A stretch of 7,608 bases of DNA from Bacteriovoracaceae bacterium (lineage in GTDB: Bacteria > Bdellovibrionota > Bacteriovoracia > Bacteriovoracales > Bacteriovoracaceae): assembly GCA_947442115.1 (NCBI GenBank), contig CANEVK010000140.1:1-7608 (forward strand), in the 5' to 3' direction. The notes under the pieces are model-generated. The model did not search any database. It worked only from the letters and a program-made list of their open reading frames with translations, and was not told where the DNA came from. Positions within the stretch are counted from its first letter, which is position 1. Every line of letters begins with the position of its first letter. The position numbers were made by a program, and so were the translations under genes. Below are positions 1-5,866 of this stretch, piece after piece.

Positions 1-522
1 ATCATTAAAATCCCCCATAATAATCAGGTGACTGAGCTTATCCCAGTAGCGATCAATTTGATCGAGCATGACTTGAGTCTGCTTTATCCTCGTCTCATCC
101 TTAATATGATCAAGATGAACATTCACTACAAATAATTTTTCAAATGAATTCTTAATTTGCAGGTGAGTCCAAGTCATTAATCTTGGAAAAGATGATTCAA
201 ATGAAAGGCTTCCTGCAATTTCAGGAGTCTCTGATAACCATAAATCCCCACTTCCCAAAAATTCGAATTGAGAATTTTGAATAAAAAAAGTAGGGTACAT
301 TCTTTCAGCAATCCAAGACCTGTGGGGATCTATTATTTGATAAGTTGAAAGTGAATCTTTGAGTTCCCTTAGTTGATGAATTCGTCCCTCTTGAGTAGCA
401 AGGATTGAGGGGCCGTGTTTGAGAATAGTTTTCGAAAGAAAAGATAGCCGATGGGGCCAGGCATTCTCCCCATCAGCAGGGTTATCAAAGCGAATATTAC
501 AGGTGATGAGATTTAAATCCAT
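1..522 (-). CDS. EEP-superfamily metal-dependent hydrolase, C-terminal part beyond window
   Basis: Minus-strand frame open from the ATG at 522 to the window edge (174 codons, no stop), so only the N-terminal part is visible. It matches the endonuclease/exonuclease/phosphatase fold. Asn9 lies in TCNIRFDNP (residues 7-15), followed by GENAWPHR (18-25). The metal-binding Glu45 is in TQEG, LWLSETPE is at 94-101, NVHLDH at 134-139, and GDFND at 170-174 supplies the catalytic Asp/Asn pair. The family cleaves phosphodiester or phosphomonoester bonds with Mg2+; the substrate here cannot be told. There is no signal peptide, so it is probably cytosolic. It starts 20 bp after the lipoprotein gene and may be read through from it, but a strong sigma-70-like promoter sits just before its ATG. 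No well-placed Shine-Dalgarno is present: the nearest purine run, AGGAAG, is more than 10 nt away. The start is supported because family members begin at this strand. Confidence 0.88.
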   Translation of the reverse strand, partial: MDLNLITCNIRFDNPADGENAWPHRLSFLSKTILKHGPSILATQEGRIHQLRELKDSLSTYQIIDPHRSWIAERMYPTFFIQNSQFEFLGSGDLWLSETPEIAGSLSFESSFPRLMTWTHLQIKNSFEKLFVVNVHLDHIKDETRIKQTQVMLDQIDRYWDKLSHLIIMGDFND

Positions 523-527
523 GAGCT

Positions 528-556
528 ATTATAGGCTTCTTCCTAAATCTTCTCAA
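528..556 (-). promoter_or_regulatory. Sigma-70-like promoter for the EEP gene, likely leaderless
   Basis: On the minus strand TTGAGA (551-556, 5 of 6 to TTGACA) is followed by a 17-bp spacer and a perfect TATAAT (528-533). Only five bases (AGCTC) separate the -10 box from the ATG at 522. Transcription would therefore start at or within one or two bases of the start codon, giving a leaderless mRNA. This agrees with the missing Shine-Dalgarno. The -35 box lies inside the last codons of the lipoprotein gene. Confidence 0.66.
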
Positions 557-1895
557 CATAGCTTTTAACCTCTAGATTTAACATCCCTTCAGTTGCTGTA
601 TCAGTCATTTTAAGTGGAAGACAGTCTGATTTCGTCACTCCAGTCTTTTTATACAAAGACTTATCGATATTTCTCAAATAAATGGATATCTCTTGAATAC
701 CAGCAGGAACCTCAACCTCCCAAAGAGAATCAGACTCTTTAAGTTGCAATTGATGCTCAGTCTCTGATCCATCGGTTTTGAAATTTAATCCTTCAATAAA
801 ATCTAAAGTCTGGATAAAATGATGATCTTCTTTTGAGATAAATGTTTCATAGTAGTCACATCTGTCGTAGCTGCCTTGGTGGCCTCCACCAGATTTATGA
901 GTTCTTTTCCTTGTATCAAAACTAAGTTTTGTTTTAACTCCTGTAAATTCTAGATACATCCTTGCATAAGGTGATTTAATGAAATGGAGAGAATTCTGTG
1001 GGTACCCATTTTTTCTCACTAAGGCTTGTTTTCTTATATCAAAGAGATTTAAAAAGTGACGTTTTAGTTTAGCTTCATGATCAAAAACAAAAACGAGATC
1101 ATCCTGATTCAAGATTCGGACCCACCATTTTGAAATATTTTGACCATCAGCTGAATGGAAAAGATTAATATCATCTATATTTGAAGCTTGATTTATTTTA
1201 AAGAAAATAAATACTTCAATTAATGTAAGCTTCTTGGATATATAAAAAACTTGTGTCTTTGCCCCATCATTAAAGAAGATACGATAAGTTTTTGACTGAA
1301 TCGTTGAAGATCTTGATTCAGAAAAAGTAGGAAGGTTTTCATGTAGGTAACTTAGTGAAAAAGATGCTTTGCCTTCCATAAAGAGCAAGAGATTTTCTCT
1401 TGAGATGGGGATGGATAATTCTTTGCTCCATTCATAAGTACTAATGATTTCTTTCTTCTTAATGAGGTAAATTTTATTCGGAAAGGATTTTATAGTTTTA
1501 AATCTAATATTTACATTGAATTCTTTTTGGTCATTTAAGCTGATGGGCGTATCGAGATTGGCCTTAAGACTTGTAAATTCAGAAAAATGATTCTCAAGGT
1601 TTAAGATAACTCTGTTTTTGAGTAATAGGTTCAGAGAGTATTCTTGTAAATTTAATTCATTACTGAATTGTATTTTATGCTTTTTTAATTTTGATATTCC
1701 CTCATAAAACTCGATTTCACCTTCAATTTTTTCCAGGGGTATGATATTTGCTGTTAACTTATCTTTAATGGTTTGTTCATCGCGATTGACGATTTGATCC
1801 CCATCATCATCTAGATAGACCGAGGAGTCTGTTTTTGTTGTTTTACCGCAGCTGAAAAGCATAATAAAAGACATAAGACTTATTAATGATTTCAT
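543..1895 (-). CDS. Unrecognised lipoprotein with calcium-type loop
   Basis: A 450-aa protein I do not recognise by family. It begins with a lipoprotein signal: Lys2, a hydrophobic stretch, then LFSC with the lipidated Cys at 16. Gly at +2 gives no inner-membrane retention signal, so an outer-membrane lipoprotein is likely. Directly after the anchor, YLDDDGDQIVNRDE (residues 27-40) has the acidic D-x-D-x-D-Q-I pattern of thrombospondin-type-3/EF-hand calcium loops. The rest looks beta-rich and soluble. There is a Gly/His patch at 335-341 (SGGGHQG) and two further cysteines (346 and 425) that could form a disulfide. The start is fixed by a perfect AGGAGG six bases upstream of the ATG; this ribosome site is written in the last codons of the winged-helix gene, with which it overlaps by 4 bp (ATGA). 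Translational coupling is therefore expected. The stop is TAG. Function unknown; structural, binding or adhesive roles are guesses. Confidence 0.85.
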   Translation of the reverse strand: MKSLISLMSFIMLFSCGKTTKTDSSVYLDDDGDQIVNRDEQTIKDKLTANIIPLEKIEGEIEFYEGISKLKKHKIQFSNELNLQEYSLNLLLKNRVILNLENHFSEFTSLKANLDTPISLNDQKEFNVNIRFKTIKSFPNKIYLIKKKEIISTYEWSKELSIPISRENLLLFMEGKASFSLSYLHENLPTFSESRSSTIQSKTYRIFFNDGAKTQVFYISKKLTLIEVFIFFKINQASNIDDINLFHSADGQNISKWWVRILNQDDLVFVFDHEAKLKRHFLNLFDIRKQALVRKNGYPQNSLHFIKSPYARMYLEFTGVKTKLSFDTRKRTHKSGGGHQGSYDRCDYYETFISKEDHHFIQTLDFIEGLNFKTDGSETEHQLQLKESDSLWEVEVPAGIQEISIYLRNIDKSLYKKTGVTKSDCLPLKMTDTATEGMLNLEVKSYVEKI

Positions 1896-2377
1896 CGCGG
1901 TCCTCCTACCACTAATTGATTCATTAATTTTTCTAAGCTTGCATAGCCCCAGAATACGACTTGCCTGTTTTTTATAGCAATCATGGAGCTTGATTTTATG
2001 TGGGCTTCTTTTAGAAATGAATCCAAATTTAATAGCATAGCATGAAAAATTTTTAGATCCTTTTCATCAAGAGCAATTTTTTGAAGCCTAAATAATTTAT
2101 TATTCTCAATCTCTAAAATAGCTTCTATCATCTCGAGTGACTCTGCATGTTTGGAGTCATTACTGTTAACTTCCTCCTTAATTGATTCAGAAATGTGTTT
2201 GTTGATTTGGTAAATCACCCCATTGGTTTTGAGAAATCCCCTCATGACTAATGACTGTAGTAAATTCGCGCAGACGTTTGGATGTAGTCCAGAGTCTCTT
2301 AGGATTTTTTCACTTGTTAAGCTTTCCATTCCAATCGTTTCAAGAATAACTCTTTCTAAAGTTGATAAACCTTTCAT
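1892..2377 (-). CDS. Small winged-helix DNA-binding-type protein
   Basis: A 161-aa protein with an N-terminal winged-helix pattern at about residues 4-58: LERVILETI, then the turn SEKILRDSGLHPNV, a recognition-like helix NLLQSLVMRGFL, and a short wing GVIYQIN. The middle (about 60-130) is charged and helical. The end, about 134-155, is a short amphipathic stretch with VVFWGY. No signal peptide or membrane segment is seen, so it is probably cytosolic and possibly a transcription factor. ATG 2377 is preceded by TTAGGAG with good spacing, overlapping the TAG stop of the preceding gene 9 bp away; at its other end it overlaps the lipoprotein gene by 4 bp. The C-terminal part, with FRLQKIALDEKDL, faintly resembles the end of the DUF4423/TIGR02147 proteins known from Bdellovibrio-type bacteria. 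That link is from memory and unproven. Confidence 0.78.
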   Translation of the reverse strand: MKGLSTLERVILETIGMESLTSEKILRDSGLHPNVCANLLQSLVMRGFLKTNGVIYQINKHISESIKEEVNSNDSKHAESLEMIEAILEIENNKLFRLQKIALDEKDLKIFHAMLLNLDSFLKEAHIKSSSMIAIKNRQVVFWGYASLEKLMNQLVVGGPR

Positions 2378-2386
2378 ATAAATCTC

Positions 2387-2734
2387 CTAAGCTTGCATTA
2401 ATTCTTTATCATCTAGACATGTCACGAGGGCGCTATTTTTTTTGAGATAGTTCTTTCTAGAGATATAGTCATATATTTTATTAAGTTCATATTGTGAAAG
2501 AATGGCAAAAGCTTCATCCATTAAGGATTTAAGCTTTGCCATTTCTGGTTTTTCAGCGATTTTGTGTTGGATGATTTTCTCAAAGGCCTCAAGCTCTTTA
2601 ACTTTCATTGGTTTCCCATTAAGAAGTCTGAAGACTCGGGTAATTTGGATGTTGGTGCGAATTGAAGTTTCGCGAAGTGTTTCCTGTGGGAATAGCTGGC
2701 GGTATCGCTGAATAGTTATTTGTTGTTTGTTCAT
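2387..2734 (-). CDS. Small helix-turn-helix protein
   Basis: A 115-aa protein. Residues about 19-55 read as a Cro/C1-like helix-turn-helix: TLRETSIRTNIQITRVFRLLNG (19-40), with the turn near Asn28-Ile29 and the recognition helix ITRVFRLLNG, then MKVKELEAFEKII as a following helix. The remainder (about 63-98) is helical and charged and could serve dimerisation. It is first in the group transcribed from the sigma-54-type promoter at 2773-2788, so it is likely produced only when the upstream activator is active. A strong TAAGGAG lies five bases before ATG 2734. A palindrome overlapping the expected start of transcription makes autoregulation plausible. The exact family is not recognised. It could alternatively be a partner subunit of the downstream winged-helix protein. 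Confidence 0.76.
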   Translation of the reverse strand: MNKQQITIQRYRQLFPQETLRETSIRTNIQITRVFRLLNGKPMKVKELEAFEKIIQHKIAEKPEMAKLKSLMDEAFAILSQYELNKIYDYISRKNYLKKNSALVTCLDDKELMQA

Positions 2735-2750
2735 CTTTGCTCCTTATGTG

Positions 2751-2765
2751 TTGGCAGATTGCCAA
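2751..2765. promoter_or_regulatory. Palindromic operator candidate TTGGCA-N3-TGCCAA
   Basis: A perfect inverted repeat with six-base arms around GAT. With the sigma-54 promoter next to it, the start of transcription should fall near 2762, so the palindrome would span roughly -4 to +12. That is the usual place for a repressor site. The same TTGGCA half-site recurs in the -24 element of the promoter (2784-2790 on the plus strand reads TGCCAAC). A hairpin in the 5' leader is the alternative, but part of the left arm may lie before +1. Confidence 0.5.
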
Positions 2766-2772
2766 ACCCAAG

Positions 2773-2788
2773 AGCAAGGACCATGCCA
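2773..2788 (-). promoter_or_regulatory. Sigma-54 (-24/-12) promoter
   Basis: On the minus strand TGGCATGGTCCTTGCT fits the sigma-54 consensus TGGCACGNNNNTTGCW at every defined position except C to T at position 6. The GG and GC dinucleotides have the required 10-nt separation, and the base before it is T, as preferred. It sits in the 56-bp gap just after the stop of the sigma-54 activator gene and upstream of the helix-turn-helix gene. Transcription should start near 2762, giving a leader of about 28 nt that contains the TAAGGAG ribosome site. Activator sites would have to lie inside the 3' end of the activator gene; I could not identify them. Confidence 0.75.
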
Positions 2789-2790
2789 AC

Positions 2791-4116
2791 TTATAAATTG
2801 AGCTTATTTTCCTGAAGAATTCTGTAAAAAGCGGAGCTTGAGATTTTAAGTTCTTTAATACAGGCCGTGATTTTGCCCTTATTTCTTTTCATGGATTCTT
2901 CGACAGCTTTCTTTTCTATGTCCTGGATGAGGCTCTTTAAGCCATTTTCCCTGACATGGTCTTGCCAATCGGTTGGGGAGAAAGAAGCGTTCCCCTTTTC
3001 AGAGGGGATAATCTTTTTGATGAGACCAATGTCAATGATACCCCCAGCTGCCTGGGAGAACTGTTCGCAAATTTTTTTCAGCTCTCTTATATTACCGGGC
3101 CATGAGTATTTCTTTAATTCTTCTATGGCCTCTTGTTTTATAACAAACCTTCGAGGCGACATTCTTTGAAAATGTCTTATGAGTAGGTCAATATCGTTGG
3201 AACGCTCTGCAATCGGTTTGAGGTGGAAATGAAAACCATTTAATCGATAATACAAATCTTCTCTGAATTGACGTTGATTAATTTTCTCTTTGATATTTTC
3301 GCAAGTTGCAGAAATTAAAGTAAATTCTGACCTCACGGCATTGCTGGATCCCACGGGGTAAAATGTTTTTTCATCAATGGCCTTGAGAAGTTTTTGTTGC
3401 ATTGAAAGTGGCATCGTGGCGACTTCATCCAAAAAAAGTGTCCCGCCATTGGCCTGTTTTAGTTTTCCTTCTTTTTTATGATCAGCTCCCGTAAAGGCAC
3501 CTTTTTCATGACCAAAAAGTTCTGATTCTAAAAGACTTTCACTCACCTCTGAACAATTGAGATGAATAAGCGGTGCCTCTGGATGAGTCATTTCATGGAT
3601 GAGTTTTCCCAGAAGACTTTTCCCCGTTCCACTTGGCCCAGTGATGAATAGGTTCTGATTTTTTAAATTTGCCTGAAGCAATGCTGTGAGGGCAGAGATG
3701 GAATCTTTATCTTGAGTGATAAATTCTTCTTGAAGAAATTTCTCTAACCTTGCATTTTTATTGAGGATAAATTTTTCGATATAAACGGGAAGCTGCTTTC
3801 TTAAATCAAACTTTGAAAGGTAGTGAGAAGCCCCGAGTTGATAAGCTTTCTCAATCACCTCATCACTCTCAAACGAACTGATCACAATACAATGAGAGCC
3901 TTTTTTGACTATTTGACCGATAAGATCAAGGCCACTGTCCTGTTTGAGCTCAATGTCGGTTAGAACGATGTCATAAGTATTATTTCGAAGCATTTCCTTG
4001 GCCGAACTGGCATCAATAGCTTCGTCTAAAACCCCATAAGGCAATAATAATTCTCGTAAGTTAAGCCGAGTATATTTATCATCCTCAATAATGAGCAGAC
4101 TTATCTTTGATTTCAT
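2791..4116 (-). CDS. NtrC-family response regulator, sigma-54-dependent activator
   Basis: A 441-aa protein with the full NtrC layout. The receiver domain (about 5-118) has the acidic pair Asp12-Asp13, phospho-acceptor Asp54 in LTDIEL, Ser80 and Lys102. The AAA+ domain (about 140-370) has Walker A GPSGTGKS (160-167), the sigma-54 contact loop GAFTGA (206-211), Walker B GGTLFLDE (224-231), the arginine-finger segment FREDLYYRL (284-292) and sensor II WPGNIREL (339-346). A Fis-type helix-turn-helix follows at about 402-438 (KGKITACIKELKISSSAFYRIL). All catalytic parts are intact, so it should be an active, phosphorylation-controlled ATPase that remodels sigma-54 polymerase. No histidine kinase gene is next to it. 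The likely target is the promoter immediately downstream (2773-2788). The ATG at 4116 has no recognisable Shine-Dalgarno, but the protein start matches normal receiver domains. Confidence 0.95.
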   Translation of the reverse strand: MKSKISLLIIEDDKYTRLNLRELLLPYGVLDEAIDASSAKEMLRNNTYDIVLTDIELKQDSGLDLIGQIVKKGSHCIVISSFESDEVIEKAYQLGASHYLSKFDLRKQLPVYIEKFILNKNARLEKFLQEEFITQDKDSISALTALLQANLKNQNLFITGPSGTGKSLLGKLIHEMTHPEAPLIHLNCSEVSESLLESELFGHEKGAFTGADHKKEGKLKQANGGTLFLDEVATMPLSMQQKLLKAIDEKTFYPVGSSNAVRSEFTLISATCENIKEKINQRQFREDLYYRLNGFHFHLKPIAERSNDIDLLIRHFQRMSPRRFVIKQEAIEELKKYSWPGNIRELKKICEQFSQAAGGIIDIGLIKKIIPSEKGNASFSPTDWQDHVRENGLKSLIQDIEKKAVEESMKRNKGKITACIKELKISSSAFYRILQENKLNL

Positions 4117-4141
4117 AGAATGGTAGGATTAATCTAGAATC

Positions 4142-4177
4142 ATTCCGATTTCAAATAACTTATTCGGAATCCGAATA
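4142..4177. promoter_or_regulatory. Overlapping inverted repeats in divergent intergenic region
   Basis: The 84-bp region between the activator gene and nagB contains TATTCGG-AAT-CCGAATA (4161-4177), a perfect repeat with seven-base arms and a three-base centre. ATTCCGA at 4142-4148 is also complementary to TCGGAAT at 4164-4170, so three related half-sites lie within 36 bp. The placement upstream of both divergent starts suggests a regulator binding site. The regulator is unknown, and I saw no good sigma-70 promoter for either gene. Confidence 0.5.
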
Positions 4178-4200
4178 TTTTACATTATTTTTGAGGAACC

Positions 4201-4935
4201 ATGCGGATTATTATTACAAAATCGACTTCTGAAGCTGTTGATGTTGTTTCTTCACTACTTTTAGAAAAATTAAATTCTCATTCCAAACTTGTCCTGGGTC
4301 TAGCCACAGGAAAGACCATGGAGCCAGTTTATGAACAATTGGTGGAAAAAATTGTTCACAATCAACTCGATATTAAGTCCCATTCTTTTTTTATGCTTGA
4401 TGAGTATGTTGGTCTACCTCTTGATCACCCCTCAAGTTTTAAATCTTATGTAACTCGGTATTTAATCTCTCCACTGAATTTGAAAGAAAGTCTGTTTTCT
4501 TTTCCACCAGTGGATCATGTGAATTTAAACAAAGCCGGCGAAGAGTATGAACAAAAAATCAGATCCTGTGGTGGTATTGATTTACAGCTTTTGGGCATTG
4601 GAACCAATGGCCATATTGGCTTTAATGAACCAGGATCATCTGTAGAATCTAGAACTAGAGTTGTTAAACTCACTGAAGCCACCCGAAAAGCAAATGAAGC
4701 CCAGTTTCCTAATGGAAATGTTCCTGTGGAGGCCCTCAGTATGGGAGTGGCTTCTATTATGGATGCGAGGGAGATGCTGATGCTAGCAACTGGGTCATCA
4801 AAGGCCGATGCCATTAAATATTTATTCAACCATCATGATGATGATTCATGTCCCGCAACTTTTCTGAAATCTCATCCTCGTTTTACTTTAGTCTTAGATC
4901 CAGATGCCGCGAGTAAAATTTCATTAAATATCTGA
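4201..4935 (+). CDS. nagB: Glucosamine-6-phosphate deaminase
   Basis: A 244-aa NagB, close to the 240-odd residues of Bacillus-type enzymes and shorter than the 266 of E. coli. It converts glucosamine-6-phosphate to fructose-6-phosphate and ammonia in the cytosol. Visible motifs are the phosphate-binding LGLATGKT (32-39), FMLDEYVGL (64-72) with the catalytic Asp67, LGIGTNGHIGFNEPGSS (131-147) with His138 and Glu143, and MDAREMLMLATGSSKA (187-202). Position 136 is Asn where E. coli has the catalytic-relay Asp141; Bacillus NagB also has Asn there, so this is not a defect. ATG 4201 has GAGGA three bases upstream, which is close but usable. The gene is divergent from the sigma-54 activator gene. 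Its last 64 bp overlap the 3' end of the opposite-strand deacetylase gene. NagB is a hub for amino-sugar catabolism, but no nagA or sugar transporter is visible here. Confidence 0.95.
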   Translation: MRIIITKSTSEAVDVVSSLLLEKLNSHSKLVLGLATGKTMEPVYEQLVEKIVHNQLDIKSHSFFMLDEYVGLPLDHPSSFKSYVTRYLISPLNLKESLFSFPPVDHVNLNKAGEEYEQKIRSCGGIDLQLLGIGTNGHIGFNEPGSSVESRTRVVKLTEATRKANEAQFPNGNVPVEALSMGVASIMDAREMLMLATGSSKADAIKYLFNHHDDDSCPATFLKSHPRFTLVLDPDAASKISLNI

Positions 4936-5687
4936 CCGATGTCTGCAAAAGGTGATAGGAAATTTGTTGGAAGATTTATTTTCGTAAAACGATCATTTTT
5001 AAAGATCTCAATTTTATAGAGGACTCCATAAGCAGCCGTTGGTACTTCTGAGCCAGGATGATTAATGATCTCTCCACCACGTCTCACGTTGTCCATCATC
5101 CAGGCCGGTAATCTCAGATGGTAGGGATTTCGTATAATTTCACCTTCGTGATAAGTGAGTCCCTGCATTTGGATTAAAAGAACTTCCTTTGGAACATCAA
5201 TCAGGCAATTTGGTTTTTCAATGGGCGCCCAAAATTCCGTCCAAGCAACAAGGGTTTTTAACTTAGATGTTTTTAAGGCCTGCTGGAGAAGTTTGCCAGT
5301 CTTGATGTGGGTGGGATGATGATCTTTGAGATGAGGGGCCAGAATAAGTTGAGGTCTGTATTTGGCCAACAAGCTTCTTAATTCTTTTAATTTTAACTTC
5401 CAATCCTCACTTAGAAGATCGAGCTCGAAATCTAAAAATTTACAGGCTGCACTGAGTTCTTTTAAGCGCGATTTTTGACGATTTTTATTTGAACCTAAGG
5501 TGACGGCCACATTTATAACTTGGGCATTATTTTCATGCATTAATCGAAGAGCAAGTGAGCTTGTAATACACTCATCATCAGGATGTGGTGAAACAATCAT
5601 GACAACAAAAGGTAGAGATGGTTTTGGAATAAGAGGTCGAGAAGGAAGAAATTGATTAATTGAATTCAGGTACGAGGTGAAATCCAT
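4872..5687 (-). CDS. PIG-L/LmbE-family N-acetylglucosaminyl deacetylase
   Basis: A 271-aa protein from the ATG at 5687. It carries the zinc hydrolase signature of the family: SPHPDDE at 33-39, with zinc ligands His35 and Asp38 and the catalytic-base Asp37, then HHPTHIKTG at 123-131, whose last His (127) is the third ligand. Family members remove acetyl groups from GlcNAc-containing or related small molecules; the substrate is not certain. There is no signal peptide, so it is cytosolic. The start is uncertain. ATG 5702 and TTG 5735 are in frame upstream, but neither has a Shine-Dalgarno and the TTG lies beside a palindrome; ATG 5687 has GGGAAC and GGTGA upstream. The gene is convergent with nagB and overlaps it by 64 bp. 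Fused NagB/PIG-L proteins in Bacteroidetes (PRK02122 type) suggest that the two work on the same pathway. Confidence 0.88.
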   Translation of the reverse strand: MDFTSYLNSINQFLPSRPLIPKPSLPFVVMIVSPHPDDECITSSLALRLMHENNAQVINVAVTLGSNKNRQKSRLKELSAACKFLDFELDLLSEDWKLKLKELRSLLAKYRPQLILAPHLKDHHPTHIKTGKLLQQALKTSKLKTLVAWTEFWAPIEKPNCLIDVPKEVLLIQMQGLTYHEGEIIRNPYHLRLPAWMMDNVRRGGEIINHPGSEVPTAAYGVLYKIEIFKNDRFTKINLPTNFLSPFADIGQIFNEILLAASGSKTKVKRG

Positions 5688-5719
5688 TTCACCAGTTCCC
5701 ATTAAAAACGCGTGAGCGC

Positions 5720-5734
5720 TGTTACCATGTAACA
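5720..5734. promoter_or_regulatory. Palindrome TGTTAC-N3-GTAACA upstream of the deacetylase gene
   Basis: A perfect inverted repeat with six-base arms around CAT, 33 bp before the preferred deacetylase start. It overlaps the alternative TTG start, which argues against that start. It may be an operator for the deacetylase gene. The 5736-5866 gap upstream of it holds no clear terminator and no convincing sigma-70 promoter; only a weak five-base stem GATCA-AAAC-TGATC (5747-5760) was found there. Confidence 0.35.
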
Positions 5735-5866
5735 AAACGCAATGAGGATCAAAACTGATCTAACCATAAAACCCCACAAAAATTGGACTTACCTCAATCT
5801 AGCAACTCAATAAAAGAGTCGTCTAGAGGGGGAGTGAAGCCATTATGTTTCAGTTCTTATTTTCAA

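Noticed and set aside
2502..2711. Plus-strand open frame inside the helix-turn-helix gene
   Set aside because: It lies wholly opposite a better-supported gene with a strong ribosome site, and its translation shows no recognisable motif.
2867..3169. Plus-strand open frame opposite the sigma-54 activator gene
   Set aside because: The opposite strand encodes intact AAA+ sensor II and Fis-type motifs; this frame is a shadow.
4127..4138. GATTAATC and TCTAGA short palindromes before the activator gene
   Set aside because: Short AT-rich palindromes of this size are expected by chance.
4606..4608. Asn instead of the E. coli catalytic Asp141 in NagB as a sign of an inactive enzyme
   Set aside because: Bacillus-type NagB enzymes are active with Asn at this place, and the catalytic His and Glu are kept.
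4515..4829. Minus-strand open frame inside nagB
   Set aside because: nagB catalytic motifs are encoded on the plus strand throughout this stretch.
5747..5760. GATCA-AAAC-TGATC stem as a terminator between manC and the deacetylase gene
   Set aside because: Only five base pairs with no following run of T on the transcribed strand. The nearby ACTC/GAGT stem is weaker still.
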